From: Chitinophagales bacterium
Lineage (GTDB): Bacteria > Bacteroidota > Bacteroidia > Chitinophagales > Saprospiraceae
Assembly (NCBI GenBank): GCA_017303875.1
Contig: JAFLBP010000024.1
Span: forward strand, 1-64,000
Direction of reading: 5' to 3'
Length of the DNA: 64,000 bases
Every line of letters starts with the position of its first letter. Position 1 is the first letter of the stretch. The notes under the pieces are model-generated. The model did not search any database and was not told the origin of the DNA. It worked only from the letters and a program-made list of their open reading frames with translations. Of this stretch, positions 34,393 through 42,893 are shown one piece after another. A program made the translations under genes and the position numbers.

Positions 34393-34476
34393 TAAGTGTT
34401 TTGGTGTTTTGGTGTTTTGGTGTTTTAGTGTTGAAGCTTTTAACTAAAACACTTAAACACCAAAACACTTAAACAC
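34393..34476. repeat. Inverted GTGTTTnn octamer array
   Basis: The left arm, about 34393-34432, holds GTGTTTTG octamers ending GTGTTTTAGTG. The right arm, about 34444-34476, is its inverted counterpart with some units as GTGTTTAA. The loop is about 11 nt. It fills nearly the whole gap between the stop codon of the M1 peptidase (34482) and the start codon of kdsA (34386). Confidence 0.94.
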
Positions 34477-34481
34477 CCTGA

Positions 34482-37400
34482 TTATCTAATCACTTCATCA
34501 AGTGCTTCGCTCGGGTGGCGGAACGGAACGCGGACACTCCAGGTGATCATGCGCAGGAAATTGCCGCCACAGAACAAGGCATTGGGGTTGGTGCCGCCGC
34601 CCTGCTCACAGTAACGATCTTTCATAGCTTTGGAATTGACGAGCGGGAAGTAAATTTCCAATCCGCCTTTGAAAAAATCAAGCATCAGACCACCACTCCA
34701 CAGCAATTGTTCATTCAAGGGGCGTCCCTGCCCCAACGCGGTGGCATCGTCGAAATAACCAATGTCGAAATACGGGCGCAGCGGAATGCCCAGGGGCAGG
34801 CGCTGTGGCAAATCGGCTTTCAAATTGAGCGCCAGCACAAAATTATTGGAGTTGCCAATCACGTTTTGCGCAAACTCAGGCCCGAAAGCGCCTTTGAAAC
34901 CGCCATCGGTCTGGCTGACCTGCCGCGACAGGAAACCGCCGCCGCTGCCCCGCGCCAGGAAAATCTGGTCGAAACGGTAGTCGTTGAATCCTTGCGGATT
35001 GAGCGAGAGGGCAAATTCATCCACTGAGCGATTGCGCTGGGTAGTTTGCAGGAAATAGCCTGCAAATGCGCGGGCGGTGATTTTTCTTTTTTCGCTGTAG
35101 AAAAATTTCTGCCGCCATTCTAAGGTACCGCGCAGGTAATTGGCGGGCCGGTCGAAGGCGTCATTATAGTCCTGCTGCTCCAGCGCTACCGTCAGCTGCC
35201 AGGGATTGGGTTTGCTTTTCCCTTTCGCCATGTAGCGCAATTCATGGATGGTATTGTTTTTCCATGTTTTGCCCGCCAGTGCGCCATCCTGAATGACCCC
35301 AGCCTCGCGGCCAATAAACAAGGTCCGGAAATTGAGGTAATGCCGGAAGGTTTTGCTGCCGCTGCCCAGCTCGAAGCGCACCTGCGGTGCAATCCGGTAA
35401 AAGCGACTGGTATAATCGAAGCGTTCGTTGTAATCGAAATGAAAGGATTTGGCCGAAACACCCACCTGAATGCGGCGCAGGAAATTGCCGCCCGGATACA
35501 TATTAAGGCGTACATCGCCGATACCAACAAAGCCCTTGGCGCCCGTTGAGTATCCCGGCATCAGGTAATATTGCAGTTTGCGGGTAGGCACAGGCGAATT
35601 GTACAACAAAATACCCGCCATGAACCGATCGTAGTAATTGGCTCCAAACCAGGGCAGCGCCGAAATGACGGTGCGGCGATTGTGTACTACCGGCTGCATC
35701 ATGCGGAAAGCCAGCGGTTCCAGCTTGGGCATAAAGCCGCTGGTCTGGTAATGGTTGTTTTTTCGGTTTACATCCAGCGAGATATAGTCCTGATCCAATA
35801 CCAAATGCGTGGCATCGGAAGCCTTCAGGCGCACTTCGCTGTTGCGGGCGCTGCTCAGCCATTCCGTTGCCAATACGCTGCTGTCGCGCAGGGCACTTAC
35901 CGAAACCGGAGCGTCGAGTTTGCCTTTATTAATGACTTGCACGGCGTAGCCATCGTCGGTTTTGCGCACTTTTTTAATTGCAAAATCCGCTTTTTTGCGG
36001 GTTTGCATGGCGTCGAAAAACCATTGCGCATCCAAACCGGCATTTTTCCAGGCGGCCTGCAAGTCTTCCGGGTAAGGATGTTTGAATTGCCATAGCCGGT
36101 AATAGGCTTTCATGGTCTGGTCGAATTTTTCCACTCCGACCGACTGCTCTAACCAGCGCAAAACCAGTGCGGTTTTCATGTACACCTGCAAGCCGTAGCC
36201 AGTCTGGGTAAAATCGTCGGAATGGCTGTCGGGCGGGGTGTCCATGTCTTCGCGGGCGAGCAGGCGGTGCCCCAGTTCGAGCAAAGGCCCGTTGTTGGCC
36301 GGGTTGTAGAGTTTTTTAGGCACTACAAGGCCGTCGCTGATAGAACCGCTGCCATAATAGGTGCGCATGTAGCGCTGCTCATAATAGGAGTTCAGGCCTT
36401 CGTCCATGAAGGGGTGATCGCGCTCGTTGCTGGCCAGAATGCCGTAGAACCAGTTGTGCCCTACTTCGTGGGTGATCACTTCATCGAGGTCTTTCCCGGC
36501 CGAAGTTTGTCCGATCACCGTAATCATCGGGTATTCCATACCACCGCCGGCACTCAGGGCGCTATGTACGGCGGTGGCCTGCGGCCAGGGGTAGTCGCCG
36601 ACATGTTCGGAATAAAATTCCACGGCGCGGCGCACATAAAAAGCGCCTTTTTCCCATTGTTTGAAATTGCTGTTGGTAAACATCGCCCAGCAATCCACGG
36701 TTTTGCCGGAAGCCAGTCGGGCGGTGTCGCGCAGCACCCAGAAGCGTTTGTCGGCAAACCACGCAAAATCATGCACCCGTTCGGCGATGTAGCGCAGGGT
36801 TTTGGTTTCGGCGGCCGAGGGCGGGAAGGTATCTTTGGGCAATTGGGCCTTTTTATCGGCCATTGCCTTGAATTGCTCCCGCGTTTCGGCATCGCGGCGC
36901 ATCAGAAATTCCAGCTCTTCGGGATTTTGCAGCACGCCGGACGCGCCCACTACATAGTTGGCGGGCACCGTAATGCGCACATCGAAATTGCCGAATTCGG
37001 AGTAAAATTCTCCCTGATCTAAGTAAGGCATATCGTGCCAGCCGCGGTTGTCGTACACTGCCGGTTTGGGGTACCATTGCGTCATTTGGTAGGAGGTACC
37101 CACATGGCCGAGGCGCGAAAAAGAAGCAGGCACTTTCAGGCTGAAAGGGGTGCTGATACGCAGGCTGGCGCCGGGTTGCAGGGGTTTGGGCAGCGCGATT
37201 CGGGCGATATCCGGGTTTTTCGGATCAATTTTCCAGGTGCAGGTTGCGCCGTCAATTTTAAAATCCAGATTTTTGTAAAAACCCAGGTCTTTGTCTTTGG
37301 CAAAATAAAATTCGCCATTGCCGTCGGCAAGTTTTTGCTTGCAAAAGGCCGAACGGCGGTTTTTGAAGGCGTTGCCCCAAAGGTGCATCCGTATTTCCGT

Positions 37401-37577
37401 GAGGGCTTCCGGCGCATTGTTTTTATACGTAATTTCAATATTTCCGCTGGCAATATGCGTTTTGTCGTCGAGACTGACGTCGATCACATAGTTTACCTCC
37501 TGCTGGAAATAAGGCTTTTGCGCCTGTAAAGCGCCAAAACAGAATAGCAAGGATAATAAGAGGAGTGGTCTACTCAT
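34482..37577 (-). CDS. M1-family zinc aminopeptidase with C-terminal barrel-like domain
   Basis: A 1031-residue exported protein (signal peptide, cleavage near ALQAQ). Residues about 25-540 are an M1 (gluzincin) peptidase: GGGMEYP (345-351) is the substrate-binding GxMEN equivalent, H370-EVG-H374 with E393 in DEGLNSYYE binds zinc, and a Tyr follows in TQTGYGLQVYMK. Residues about 640-1031 show alternating, aromatic-rich strands ending in a segment like GLEIYFPLV, which looks like an outer-membrane beta-barrel of the surface-antigen type. This would make it a surface- or membrane-held aminopeptidase. The barrel is inferred from pattern only. Confidence 0.88.
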   Translation of the reverse strand: MSRPLLLLSLLFCFGALQAQKPYFQQEVNYVIDVSLDDKTHIASGNIEITYKNNAPEALTEIRMHLWGNAFKNRRSAFCKQKLADGNGEFYFAKDKDLGFYKNLDFKIDGATCTWKIDPKNPDIARIALPKPLQPGASLRISTPFSLKVPASFSRLGHVGTSYQMTQWYPKPAVYDNRGWHDMPYLDQGEFYSEFGNFDVRITVPANYVVGASGVLQNPEELEFLMRRDAETREQFKAMADKKAQLPKDTFPPSAAETKTLRYIAERVHDFAWFADKRFWVLRDTARLASGKTVDCWAMFTNSNFKQWEKGAFYVRRAVEFYSEHVGDYPWPQATAVHSALSAGGGMEYPMITVIGQTSAGKDLDEVITHEVGHNWFYGILASNERDHPFMDEGLNSYYEQRYMRTYYGSGSISDGLVVPKKLYNPANNGPLLELGHRLLAREDMDTPPDSHSDDFTQTGYGLQVYMKTALVLRWLEQSVGVEKFDQTMKAYYRLWQFKHPYPEDLQAAWKNAGLDAQWFFDAMQTRKKADFAIKKVRKTDDGYAVQVINKGKLDAPVSVSALRDSSVLATEWLSSARNSEVRLKASDATHLVLDQDYISLDVNRKNNHYQTSGFMPKLEPLAFRMMQPVVHNRRTVISALPWFGANYYDRFMAGILLYNSPVPTRKLQYYLMPGYSTGAKGFVGIGDVRLNMYPGGNFLRRIQVGVSAKSFHFDYNERFDYTSRFYRIAPQVRFELGSGSKTFRHYLNFRTLFIGREAGVIQDGALAGKTWKNNTIHELRYMAKGKSKPNPWQLTVALEQQDYNDAFDRPANYLRGTLEWRQKFFYSEKRKITARAFAGYFLQTTQRNRSVDEFALSLNPQGFNDYRFDQIFLARGSGGGFLSRQVSQTDGGFKGAFGPEFAQNVIGNSNNFVLALNLKADLPQRLPLGIPLRPYFDIGYFDDATALGQGRPLNEQLLWSGGLMLDFFKGGLEIYFPLVNSKAMKDRYCEQGGGTNPNALFCGGNFLRMITWSVRVPFRHPSEALDEVIR

Positions 37578-37585
37578 GTAATTAT

Positions 37586-37616
37586 GTGTTTGAGTGATTT
37601 TGTGTTTGAGTGTTTA
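37586..37616. repeat. Short GTGTTTGA octamer run in a leader
   Basis: GTGTTTGAGTG, then ATTTT, then GTGTTTGAGTG and TTTAGAGT: a single arm of the octamer family with no inverted partner. It lies 8 bp upstream of the M1 peptidase start codon, downstream of that gene's -7 element. Confidence 0.8.
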
Positions 37617-37643
37617 GAGTATGTTCGGGGCTGCTTTTGGGGG

Positions 37644-37651
37644 CAAAAGTA
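37644..37651 (-). promoter_or_regulatory. -7 element of the M1 peptidase gene
   Basis: On the minus strand this reads TACTTTTG, matching TAnnTTTG, 67 bp before the start codon. No clear -33 element was found. It faces away from the rbfA promoter about 65 bp further right. Confidence 0.5.
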
Positions 37652-37714
37652 TTTATTTTAACGGGAGTTTTGTGTATCTGCCGAATCCCGGAACTTCACA
37701 AACAGAAATAGCGT

Positions 37715-37722
37715 TACCTTTG
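37715..37722 (+). promoter_or_regulatory. -7 element of rbfA
   Basis: TACCTTTG is a perfect TAnnTTTG match, 56 bp before the rbfA start. No convincing -33 element was seen. Confidence 0.55.
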
Positions 37723-37778
37723 CACATTCATACTAACAGGTTTCAGGCCGCGGCCGGGAAGCACAACGTGCAAGTGAT

Positions 37779-38153
37779 ATGGAAACGATACGTCAAAAAC
37801 AAGTGGGCGAGCTGATCCGCCGCTACTTCAGCATGATCCTTACCGAAGAAGGCAGCAATATTTATGGCCGCGACAAATTAGTAACTGTTACCGGCGTAAA
37901 AATGACACCGGATTTGTTGCTTGCCAAAGTATACATCAGCGTTTACGGTACAGAAAACAAACAGGAAGTCATCCTTGAAATGGAAGATAACCTCAAACAC
38001 CTTCGTCAGGCACTCGCAGGTAAAATCGGCAAACAAATGCGCCGGATGCCGGAAATTGAGTTTTTCCTCGATGATACCATCGACGAAATGTACCGCGTCG
38101 ACAGCCTGCTCAACCGCGTCAAAGACGAAGACGAGCAGATTTTCGGACAGTAA
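37779..38153 (+). CDS. rbfA: Ribosome-binding factor A
   Basis: A 124-residue KH-like protein that assists late maturation of the 30S subunit and 16S rRNA processing. Recognisable parts are RQKQVGELIRRYFSMIL, VTVTGVKMTPDLLLAKVYISVYG, the helix LRQALAGKIGKQMRRMPEIEFFLDDTIDEMYRVDSLL, and a short acidic tail. Length is typical. It appears to be monocistronic, divergent from the M1 peptidase, and followed by a large inverted repeat before the convergent S41 peptidase gene. Confidence 0.95.
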   Translation: METIRQKQVGELIRRYFSMILTEEGSNIYGRDKLVTVTGVKMTPDLLLAKVYISVYGTENKQEVILEMEDNLKHLRQALAGKIGKQMRRMPEIEFFLDDTIDEMYRVDSLLNRVKDEDEQIFGQ

Positions 38154-38161
38154 TTTTTATG

Positions 38162-38233
38162 GTTTCCCGCAGATTTTATACGTAAATATATCTGCGTATT
38201 CAGCGCGTAAATTTGCGCCAATCTGCGGGAAAC
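38162..38233. repeat. 14-bp inverted repeat between convergent genes
   Basis: GTTTCCCGCAGATT (38162-38175) is perfectly complementary to AATCTGCGGGAAAC (38220-38233), with a 44-nt loop that also contains TATCTGCG and GCGC words. It fills the gap between rbfA and the S41 gene. There is no T tract on either side. It shares the CGCAGAT word with 30028-30077. Confidence 0.9.
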
Positions 38234-38240
38234 AATCAGT

Positions 38241-39503
38241 TCACTGCCTCTTTCCCAATTCTACCCGAATGCGCTCCAGCACCGGGTCAATACCATTAAT
38301 ATAATCTTGAAAGCTGGCCTCCACCCTGATATCGGGTTCGATGGTCGGGCGTTCGGTGGCCTCTTTTACAAAGTATTTGGTGGAATATACCACCCGCAAG
38401 CCCGATGAAGGCAAATCAAAACTCCGGATTTCACCATAATGGTTGGGTTTGCCTCCGGTATCTTCCCCGATCAGAATAGCATCGGTGTTTTGTAAAAAAT
38501 CTAAGGTATTCAGGATGGCCGAGGAAAAGGTTTGTCGGCCAATGACTACATAAATGCCGCCTTTCCGATTAATTTTTTTGTTTTTGGCAATTTTCTTAAT
38601 CATCTCCGTGCCTTGCGCGGAAGCGCCGCCACCATTAAAGCGCATATCAAAAACCAGCGTTTTTACCTCCGGCCGGTTCAGGGTTTTGAGCACGCGTTTT
38701 TCAAATTCCTTAAATGAGGGAATTTCCGCCAAACCCTCTTTTTTACCGTATTTTTTTGAAATTTCCCTTCCGCCACAAATATTGTATTGCACAAAATAAA
38801 GTCCGTCCGACATCAAGGTGTCGTTAAAATAGGTGCCGATGCCGCGCCAGCAATGCGCTAACTTGGAGCGGTCAGGGTAGAGCCAGTCTTTGCTGCGCTC
38901 CCTGTCCACCGGCAAAGCATACGTATCCGGCATCCCGGCCTTGGGCGCCACCTGAATGTACACCGAATCACTGTCGATAAATCCGAAAAAACGCAGGGTC
39001 GACGCTACCGACATCATGGTCGGGATGCGGCTCCTGAACATACCCACATTGTCAATGGTAATCAGGGTAGCGAGGCTGTCGGCTACCTGCTCAATAGGCG
39101 TCCCGTTGATATGTGTCAGGCGGCGCCAATGCAGGCTTTCATACGCCTTTTCAACACCATTGATAAAATATCCCTCCGTAAAATAGCCAACATGGAAGGG
39201 CAGTATTTCCGTGCTTTTGTAGCCCCATTGTAGCCGGGTATGCGAATCGCCAAGGCTTGCAATAAACTGCTGAATACGCAGGCGGTTTTCCAGGTTGGTA
39301 GCGTCGGCGGCTTGTGCAGCCAGCGCATCCAGGCCTTTTTCATATTCGGCTTTGGGTACTTTGAAGTAGATGTTCGCATGCCGCGCAGGCAGCATAACGC
39401 GCAGGTACTCAATGTCGCCGCGCCAGTCAATGAGTTTATGCTCCTGAGCAGCGAGGGATGTTGCAAGCAGCAGCAAAAAAGTAAAGACAAAGCTTTGTTT
39501 CAT
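38241..39503 (-). CDS. Exported S41-family peptidase (C-terminal processing protease-like)
   Basis: A 420-residue exported protein (signal peptide, cleavage near SLAAQ). GDSHTRLQWG (85-94), LVFDMRFNGGGASAQG (283-298), the probable nucleophile Ser327 in GRQTFSSA and EDTGGKP (347-353) are the S41 (tail-specific protease) core. A compact N-terminal helical region and a substrate segment without a clear PDZ domain precede it. The substrate is unknown. The CAGTnAn repeat array begins at the base just upstream of its start codon, so its translation start lies within repeat sequence. Confidence 0.87.
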   Translation of the reverse strand: MKQSFVFTFLLLLATSLAAQEHKLIDWRGDIEYLRVMLPARHANIYFKVPKAEYEKGLDALAAQAADATNLENRLRIQQFIASLGDSHTRLQWGYKSTEILPFHVGYFTEGYFINGVEKAYESLHWRRLTHINGTPIEQVADSLATLITIDNVGMFRSRIPTMMSVASTLRFFGFIDSDSVYIQVAPKAGMPDTYALPVDRERSKDWLYPDRSKLAHCWRGIGTYFNDTLMSDGLYFVQYNICGGREISKKYGKKEGLAEIPSFKEFEKRVLKTLNRPEVKTLVFDMRFNGGGASAQGTEMIKKIAKNKKINRKGGIYVVIGRQTFSSAILNTLDFLQNTDAILIGEDTGGKPNHYGEIRSFDLPSSGLRVVYSTKYFVKEATERPTIEPDIRVEASFQDYINGIDPVLERIRVELGKRQ

Positions 39504-39885
39504 CAGTTAACAGTTATCAGTCAACAGTTATCAGTGAGCAGTTATCAGTGAGCAGTTAACAGTGAGCAGTTAACAGTGAGCAGTTATCAGGGAGCAATTA
39601 TCAGGGAGCGTGTCATGCTGAGGCAACCGGCCGGACCCGGCCACCAAACCGGAAATGAACCATTAGGGCGTGTCAATCTGCGAATTCTGCGGGAAATTGA
39701 TCTTCGGAGTTTAACATCCGGACAAACTTTATTTCCTATTCCGCTGATAGGCTTCAATACTAATTGATTGATTTTCAGATATTAAAATCAATCCCGGAAT
39801 CGTGGTTCATGAGTAACGGAGTGAAGCATGACACGCTCCCTGATAACTGATAAATGCTCACTGTTGACTGTTCACTGTTAACTGT
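39504..39885. repeat. Large inverted CAGTnAn heptamer array
   Basis: The left arm (39504-39610) is at least fourteen heptamers: CAGTTAA, CAGTTAT, CAGTCAA, CAGTGAG, CAGGGAG and similar. The right arm (about 39836-39885) is the inverted form (CTGATAACTG, CTCACTGTTGACTG, TTCACTGTTAACTG). Between them lies a 249-bp element with its own 22-bp inverted ends. The left arm touches the start codon of the S41 gene. The right arm runs into the 3' end of the glycosyltransferase gene. The whole gap between the two genes is repeat-related. Confidence 0.95.
39598..39846. mobile_element. MITE-like element with 22-bp terminal inverted repeats
   Basis: TTATCAGGGAGCGTGTCATGCT (39598-39619) is exactly complementary to 39825-39846. 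The 205-bp interior has no gene but has further inverted pairs (TGAACCA/TGGTTCA, ATTGATTTT/AAAATCAAT) and could fold into one long structured hairpin. The terminal repeats merge into the surrounding CAGTnAn array. This fits a small non-autonomous element or a structured RNA. No transposase is nearby, so mobility is inference. Confidence 0.5.
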
Positions 39886-41087
39886 TGAAAAAATTCCCGG
39901 ATACGCGCCTGCCAGCTGTTGCTTTCCGCCACTTCTGTACGGCGGCGGAGCAATGCCGGGTCGTTTTCAGCCAGGGCGACGGCAATTTGTTCCAAAAAAT
40001 CCTCGTGGCTTTCCGCGAGGTAAATGCAATGCCCGAAAGTACGAATATCTTCCGAAAAACTGCTTGAAACCACCGGTTTTCCCGCAGCTAAGTATTCATT
40101 AATCTTTAAGGGATAGATGCTGCGCGTAAGGGTATTACACAAAAACGGAATCAACACACAATCCATGTACTGCATCAGCGGCGGCAAATCGGCGAGTTTG
40201 CGGCTGCCCGCCAACACCACATTCGGCATCTTATCCAGCCCAAGGGTTGTTACTTCCGGGCTGTTTACCGGCCCTACCAGCAGCAAAGTGCAATCAGGAT
40301 ATGCTTCCGCTACTTTTTTTAATAAAATATAGTCAATCCGCAGGGCATCGAGGTTGCCTGTGAAACCAATAACTTTCCCTTTCCGGCCTTCCAATTCCTT
40401 TGGGCGCGGGTATTTTTCTGTAATGACCTTTGAAAAAACATGCGTATCCGCCGCATTATAATACGCCACAATGCGGCGTGCAAAAGGCGCTTTGAGCTTG
40501 TAAAGGTTGGAGGAGGTGACAAACGTTATATCCGCTTTTTGGATGGCCTCTATTTCCAGGTCAAAACCGTGTTTGGCGGTGTAGGGGTCTTGGGAAATAT
40601 CGTCGATACAATGGTAAATACAGGTTTGGGCGCCCATTTCCGGCGGCAAGGTAGCGGCAAAAAAGGGGTCGTAGCAATTGATATACACATACTGCCCGAT
40701 ACCGTGCCGTCGAATACCCTTGCGGATGGCCCGTAAAACAATACCATTGTTTATATTTTGAAAAAAACGGTACAGCGCGCCCTTGGGCAGCCAGTTGATG
40801 GGTAGGGTTACAGGCGGCTGAACGGCCAAAAAATGATTCGAAAACCCCGGCAGGCGCTCGTAGGTATTTCGGCCCGTCAATACCCGCCACAAACGTTTTT
40901 TTAAAAAAACATCCCCTTGTTGCAGCCCTTTCAGTACATCGCGCAGTGAGTATGGGTGATTGACATACAGCACTTTATGCGTCTTTTCTAACTCCTGCGC
41001 CATTGAAAGCGAAATGGAGGAGTAGGGATTGTCGGTGCGAAACAAGGTAAAAAACACCACGGCGATGTCGCTGTTATTTGTGCTCAT
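39858..41087 (-). CDS. Glycosyltransferase, GT4-like, with repeat-encoded C-terminus
   Basis: A 409-residue glycosyltransferase. The N-terminal Rossmann-like half has FFTLFRTDNPYSSISLSMAQEL and CIYHCIDDISQDPY. The C-terminal half has GKVIGFTGNLDALRIDYILL, CTLLLVGPV and IYPLKINEYLAAGKPVVSSSF, the GT4-type donor-sugar region with its E-(x7)-type motif. The product is probably a surface polysaccharide. The last nine residues (QQLTVNSQQ) and the stop are encoded by the CAGTnAn repeat array, so the repeat has replaced or extended the natural end. It overlaps the hydrolase gene upstream by 4 bp. Confidence 0.87.
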   Translation of the reverse strand: MSTNNSDIAVVFFTLFRTDNPYSSISLSMAQELEKTHKVLYVNHPYSLRDVLKGLQQGDVFLKKRLWRVLTGRNTYERLPGFSNHFLAVQPPVTLPINWLPKGALYRFFQNINNGIVLRAIRKGIRRHGIGQYVYINCYDPFFAATLPPEMGAQTCIYHCIDDISQDPYTAKHGFDLEIEAIQKADITFVTSSNLYKLKAPFARRIVAYYNAADTHVFSKVITEKYPRPKELEGRKGKVIGFTGNLDALRIDYILLKKVAEAYPDCTLLLVGPVNSPEVTTLGLDKMPNVVLAGSRKLADLPPLMQYMDCVLIPFLCNTLTRSIYPLKINEYLAAGKPVVSSSFSEDIRTFGHCIYLAESHEDFLEQIAVALAENDPALLRRRTEVAESNSWQARIREFFQQLTVNSQQ

Positions 41088-41842
41088 ATCTCAAAAGGTG
41101 CGGTGAAAACAGGCGCTAACTCCGTCAGATCCAGGCGATGCCCGGCTTCCGGCAGGAATAGCCTGATATTAGGCCCGCCTTCGGCAAAACGATGCAGCGC
41201 GGGCTGGTTCATCAAAGGGTCGTTTTTGCCTGCGACAATACACGTAAAAATCCGGCTTTTTCCTAAAAACGCCTTGCTTTTATCCATAAAAACGGGAAAA
41301 TGACGCATCGAATACCAGCAGGCGAAGGTGCGCGCCACGCGGGCGCGGGTGGACAAATTGGCCCGCAAAAAACGCGCAATGCTCCCGGGCAGCAGGCCGC
41401 TTTTAGCCAGCCCTAAAGCCGCAGGGAACAAGGTGCGGAAAGCCCGTCGCAGCCACATCGGCGTGCGCTGCGCTAAGCCCATGCCTTGTGTGCCGAGGCC
41501 CTCAGGGGCCAGCAGGTAGAGCTTTTCGAGTTGCTGTTCGAGTCGGGGCGCCAGGGCCAGGGCCAGCCGTGCGCCAAAGCTGTAGCCCATTAAACTGAAG
41601 CGGGTCTTACCCTCCGTTGTACAAACGGCATTAATCCATTCCAGCAGGTCTTCCTGATTAAAGTCTGCTTTGGGCCACTGCGTTTGCCCGTGAAAAGGCA
41701 GATCAGGCGCAAGGATCGTATACTGATCGCCGATGATTTTTTCCAAGGGCGCATACATTGCTCCTGTATCGGCGAAGCCGTGAAAGGCGAGCAGCAAATG
41801 CGGCCCATTGCCCCAGCGCCGGGTATACAGGGCCGTTTGCAT
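41084..41842 (-). CDS. Alpha/beta hydrolase
   Basis: A 252-residue alpha/beta hydrolase: oxyanion-hole region LLLAFHGFADTG (17-28), nucleophile Ser88 in GYSFGARLA, the acid near 212 (VAGKNDPLMN) and the His near 236 (PEAGHRLDL). Such enzymes cleave esters, amides or other bonds; the substrate is not known. Its start codon shares one base with the gpsA stop (TGATG) and its stop overlaps the start of the glycosyltransferase by 4 bp, so the three are tightly coupled. Confidence 0.88.
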   Translation of the reverse strand: MQTALYTRRWGNGPHLLLAFHGFADTGAMYAPLEKIIGDQYTILAPDLPFHGQTQWPKADFNQEDLLEWINAVCTTEGKTRFSLMGYSFGARLALALAPRLEQQLEKLYLLAPEGLGTQGMGLAQRTPMWLRRAFRTLFPAALGLAKSGLLPGSIARFLRANLSTRARVARTFACWYSMRHFPVFMDKSKAFLGKSRIFTCIVAGKNDPLMNQPALHRFAEGGPNIRLFLPEAGHRLDLTELAPVFTAPFEI

Positions 41843-42876
41843 CAGATAAAATCAGCGTCTTTATCGTATGGGTAAGTCATCAGGTACTGCAAAGCCTTTT
41901 CAATGGGATATTGCTGAAAAACCACGCCGTACATCATGGTGGTAATCGGTACGTGCAATTTATAATACCGTGCCAGCTGGTAAGCAATGCGCAGGGTACG
42001 GACGCCTTCGGCCAGCTCAGGCATGGCAGCCCGGATCTGTTCCGTGCTTTCACCTTTGGCCAAGCGCATCCCGAAGGAATAATTCCGGCTGTGCTGACTG
42101 GTTGCGGTCGCTACCAGGTCGCCAATGCCAGCTACGCCGACAAACGCCTGGCTCGACGCGCCCAGTGCCTTGCCGAAGTATACCATTTCGGCCAGACCGC
42201 GCGAAATAAGCAGGCCCTGCATGTTGCGGCCCATGCCCAATCCTCCCAAAATGCCGGAGCCCAGCGCGATAATATTTTTTAAAGCCCCGGCTAATTCAGC
42301 GCCCAGCAAATCATAAGAGCCGAACACATGGAACTTCGGGCTGTTCAGCGCGTCCTGCCCCAGCTGAATTACTTCCTTGAAACGACTGGCTACCAGGGTG
42401 GCGGCAGGCTGACCGGCGGCAATTTCGCTGGAAAGGTTGGGGCCCGACAGGCAGCCAACACGGACCACGCTGCTTTCTTCCAGCACTACTTCGCTCATGG
42501 TGCGCACGTGGTTACGCGTGAGTACCAAACCGGGTTTTTCCAAATCTTCCTCTTTTAACTCCTTGATATCCAGACCCTTGGTGGCATGAATAATGAGGTG
42601 GTGCGGGCGGAGGAAAGGCCCCAGCGAACGCATCATTTGCCGGAAACTGCTCGAAGGAATAATGGGCAAAATGAGCGTGCAGGTGCGCGCCAGTCCTTCC
42701 ATATCGGAAGTGGCGGTAATATTGGGGTGGATTTTCATGCCGAGGTGTTCGCGCTGCACATTGATATGCTGCACGGTTTCCTCTTTGCGGCTGAATAACA
42801 GCACCGGATTGTTGAGGGCCAGCAAATTGGCCACTGTAGTGCCAAAACTGCCGGCGCCGATGACGCCTACGATCAT
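41842..42876 (-). CDS. gpsA: Glycerol-3-phosphate dehydrogenase (NAD(P)+)
   Basis: A 344-residue cytoplasmic enzyme that reduces dihydroxyacetone phosphate to sn-glycerol 3-phosphate for phospholipid synthesis. The N-terminus VGVIGAGSFGTTVANLLA is the NAD(P) site. IIHATKGLDI, the catalytic-Lys region AGALKNIIALGSGILGGLGMGRNM and GIGDLVATATSQHSRNYSFG are family signatures. It lies 17 bp after the PhoD gene and heads or continues an operon with the hydrolase and glycosyltransferase. Confidence 0.95.
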   Translation of the reverse strand: MIVGVIGAGSFGTTVANLLALNNPVLLFSRKEETVQHINVQREHLGMKIHPNITATSDMEGLARTCTLILPIIPSSSFRQMMRSLGPFLRPHHLIIHATKGLDIKELKEEDLEKPGLVLTRNHVRTMSEVVLEESSVVRVGCLSGPNLSSEIAAGQPAATLVASRFKEVIQLGQDALNSPKFHVFGSYDLLGAELAGALKNIIALGSGILGGLGMGRNMQGLLISRGLAEMVYFGKALGASSQAFVGVAGIGDLVATATSQHSRNYSFGMRLAKGESTEQIRAAMPELAEGVRTLRIAYQLARYYKLHVPITTMMYGVVFQQYPIEKALQYLMTYPYDKDADFI

Positions 42877-42893
42877 AGTGTTAGGATTAAATT

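Noticed and set aside
39504..39885. A CRISPR array
   Set aside because: The units are 7-8 bp with no unique spacers, arms are inverted, and no cas genes are present.
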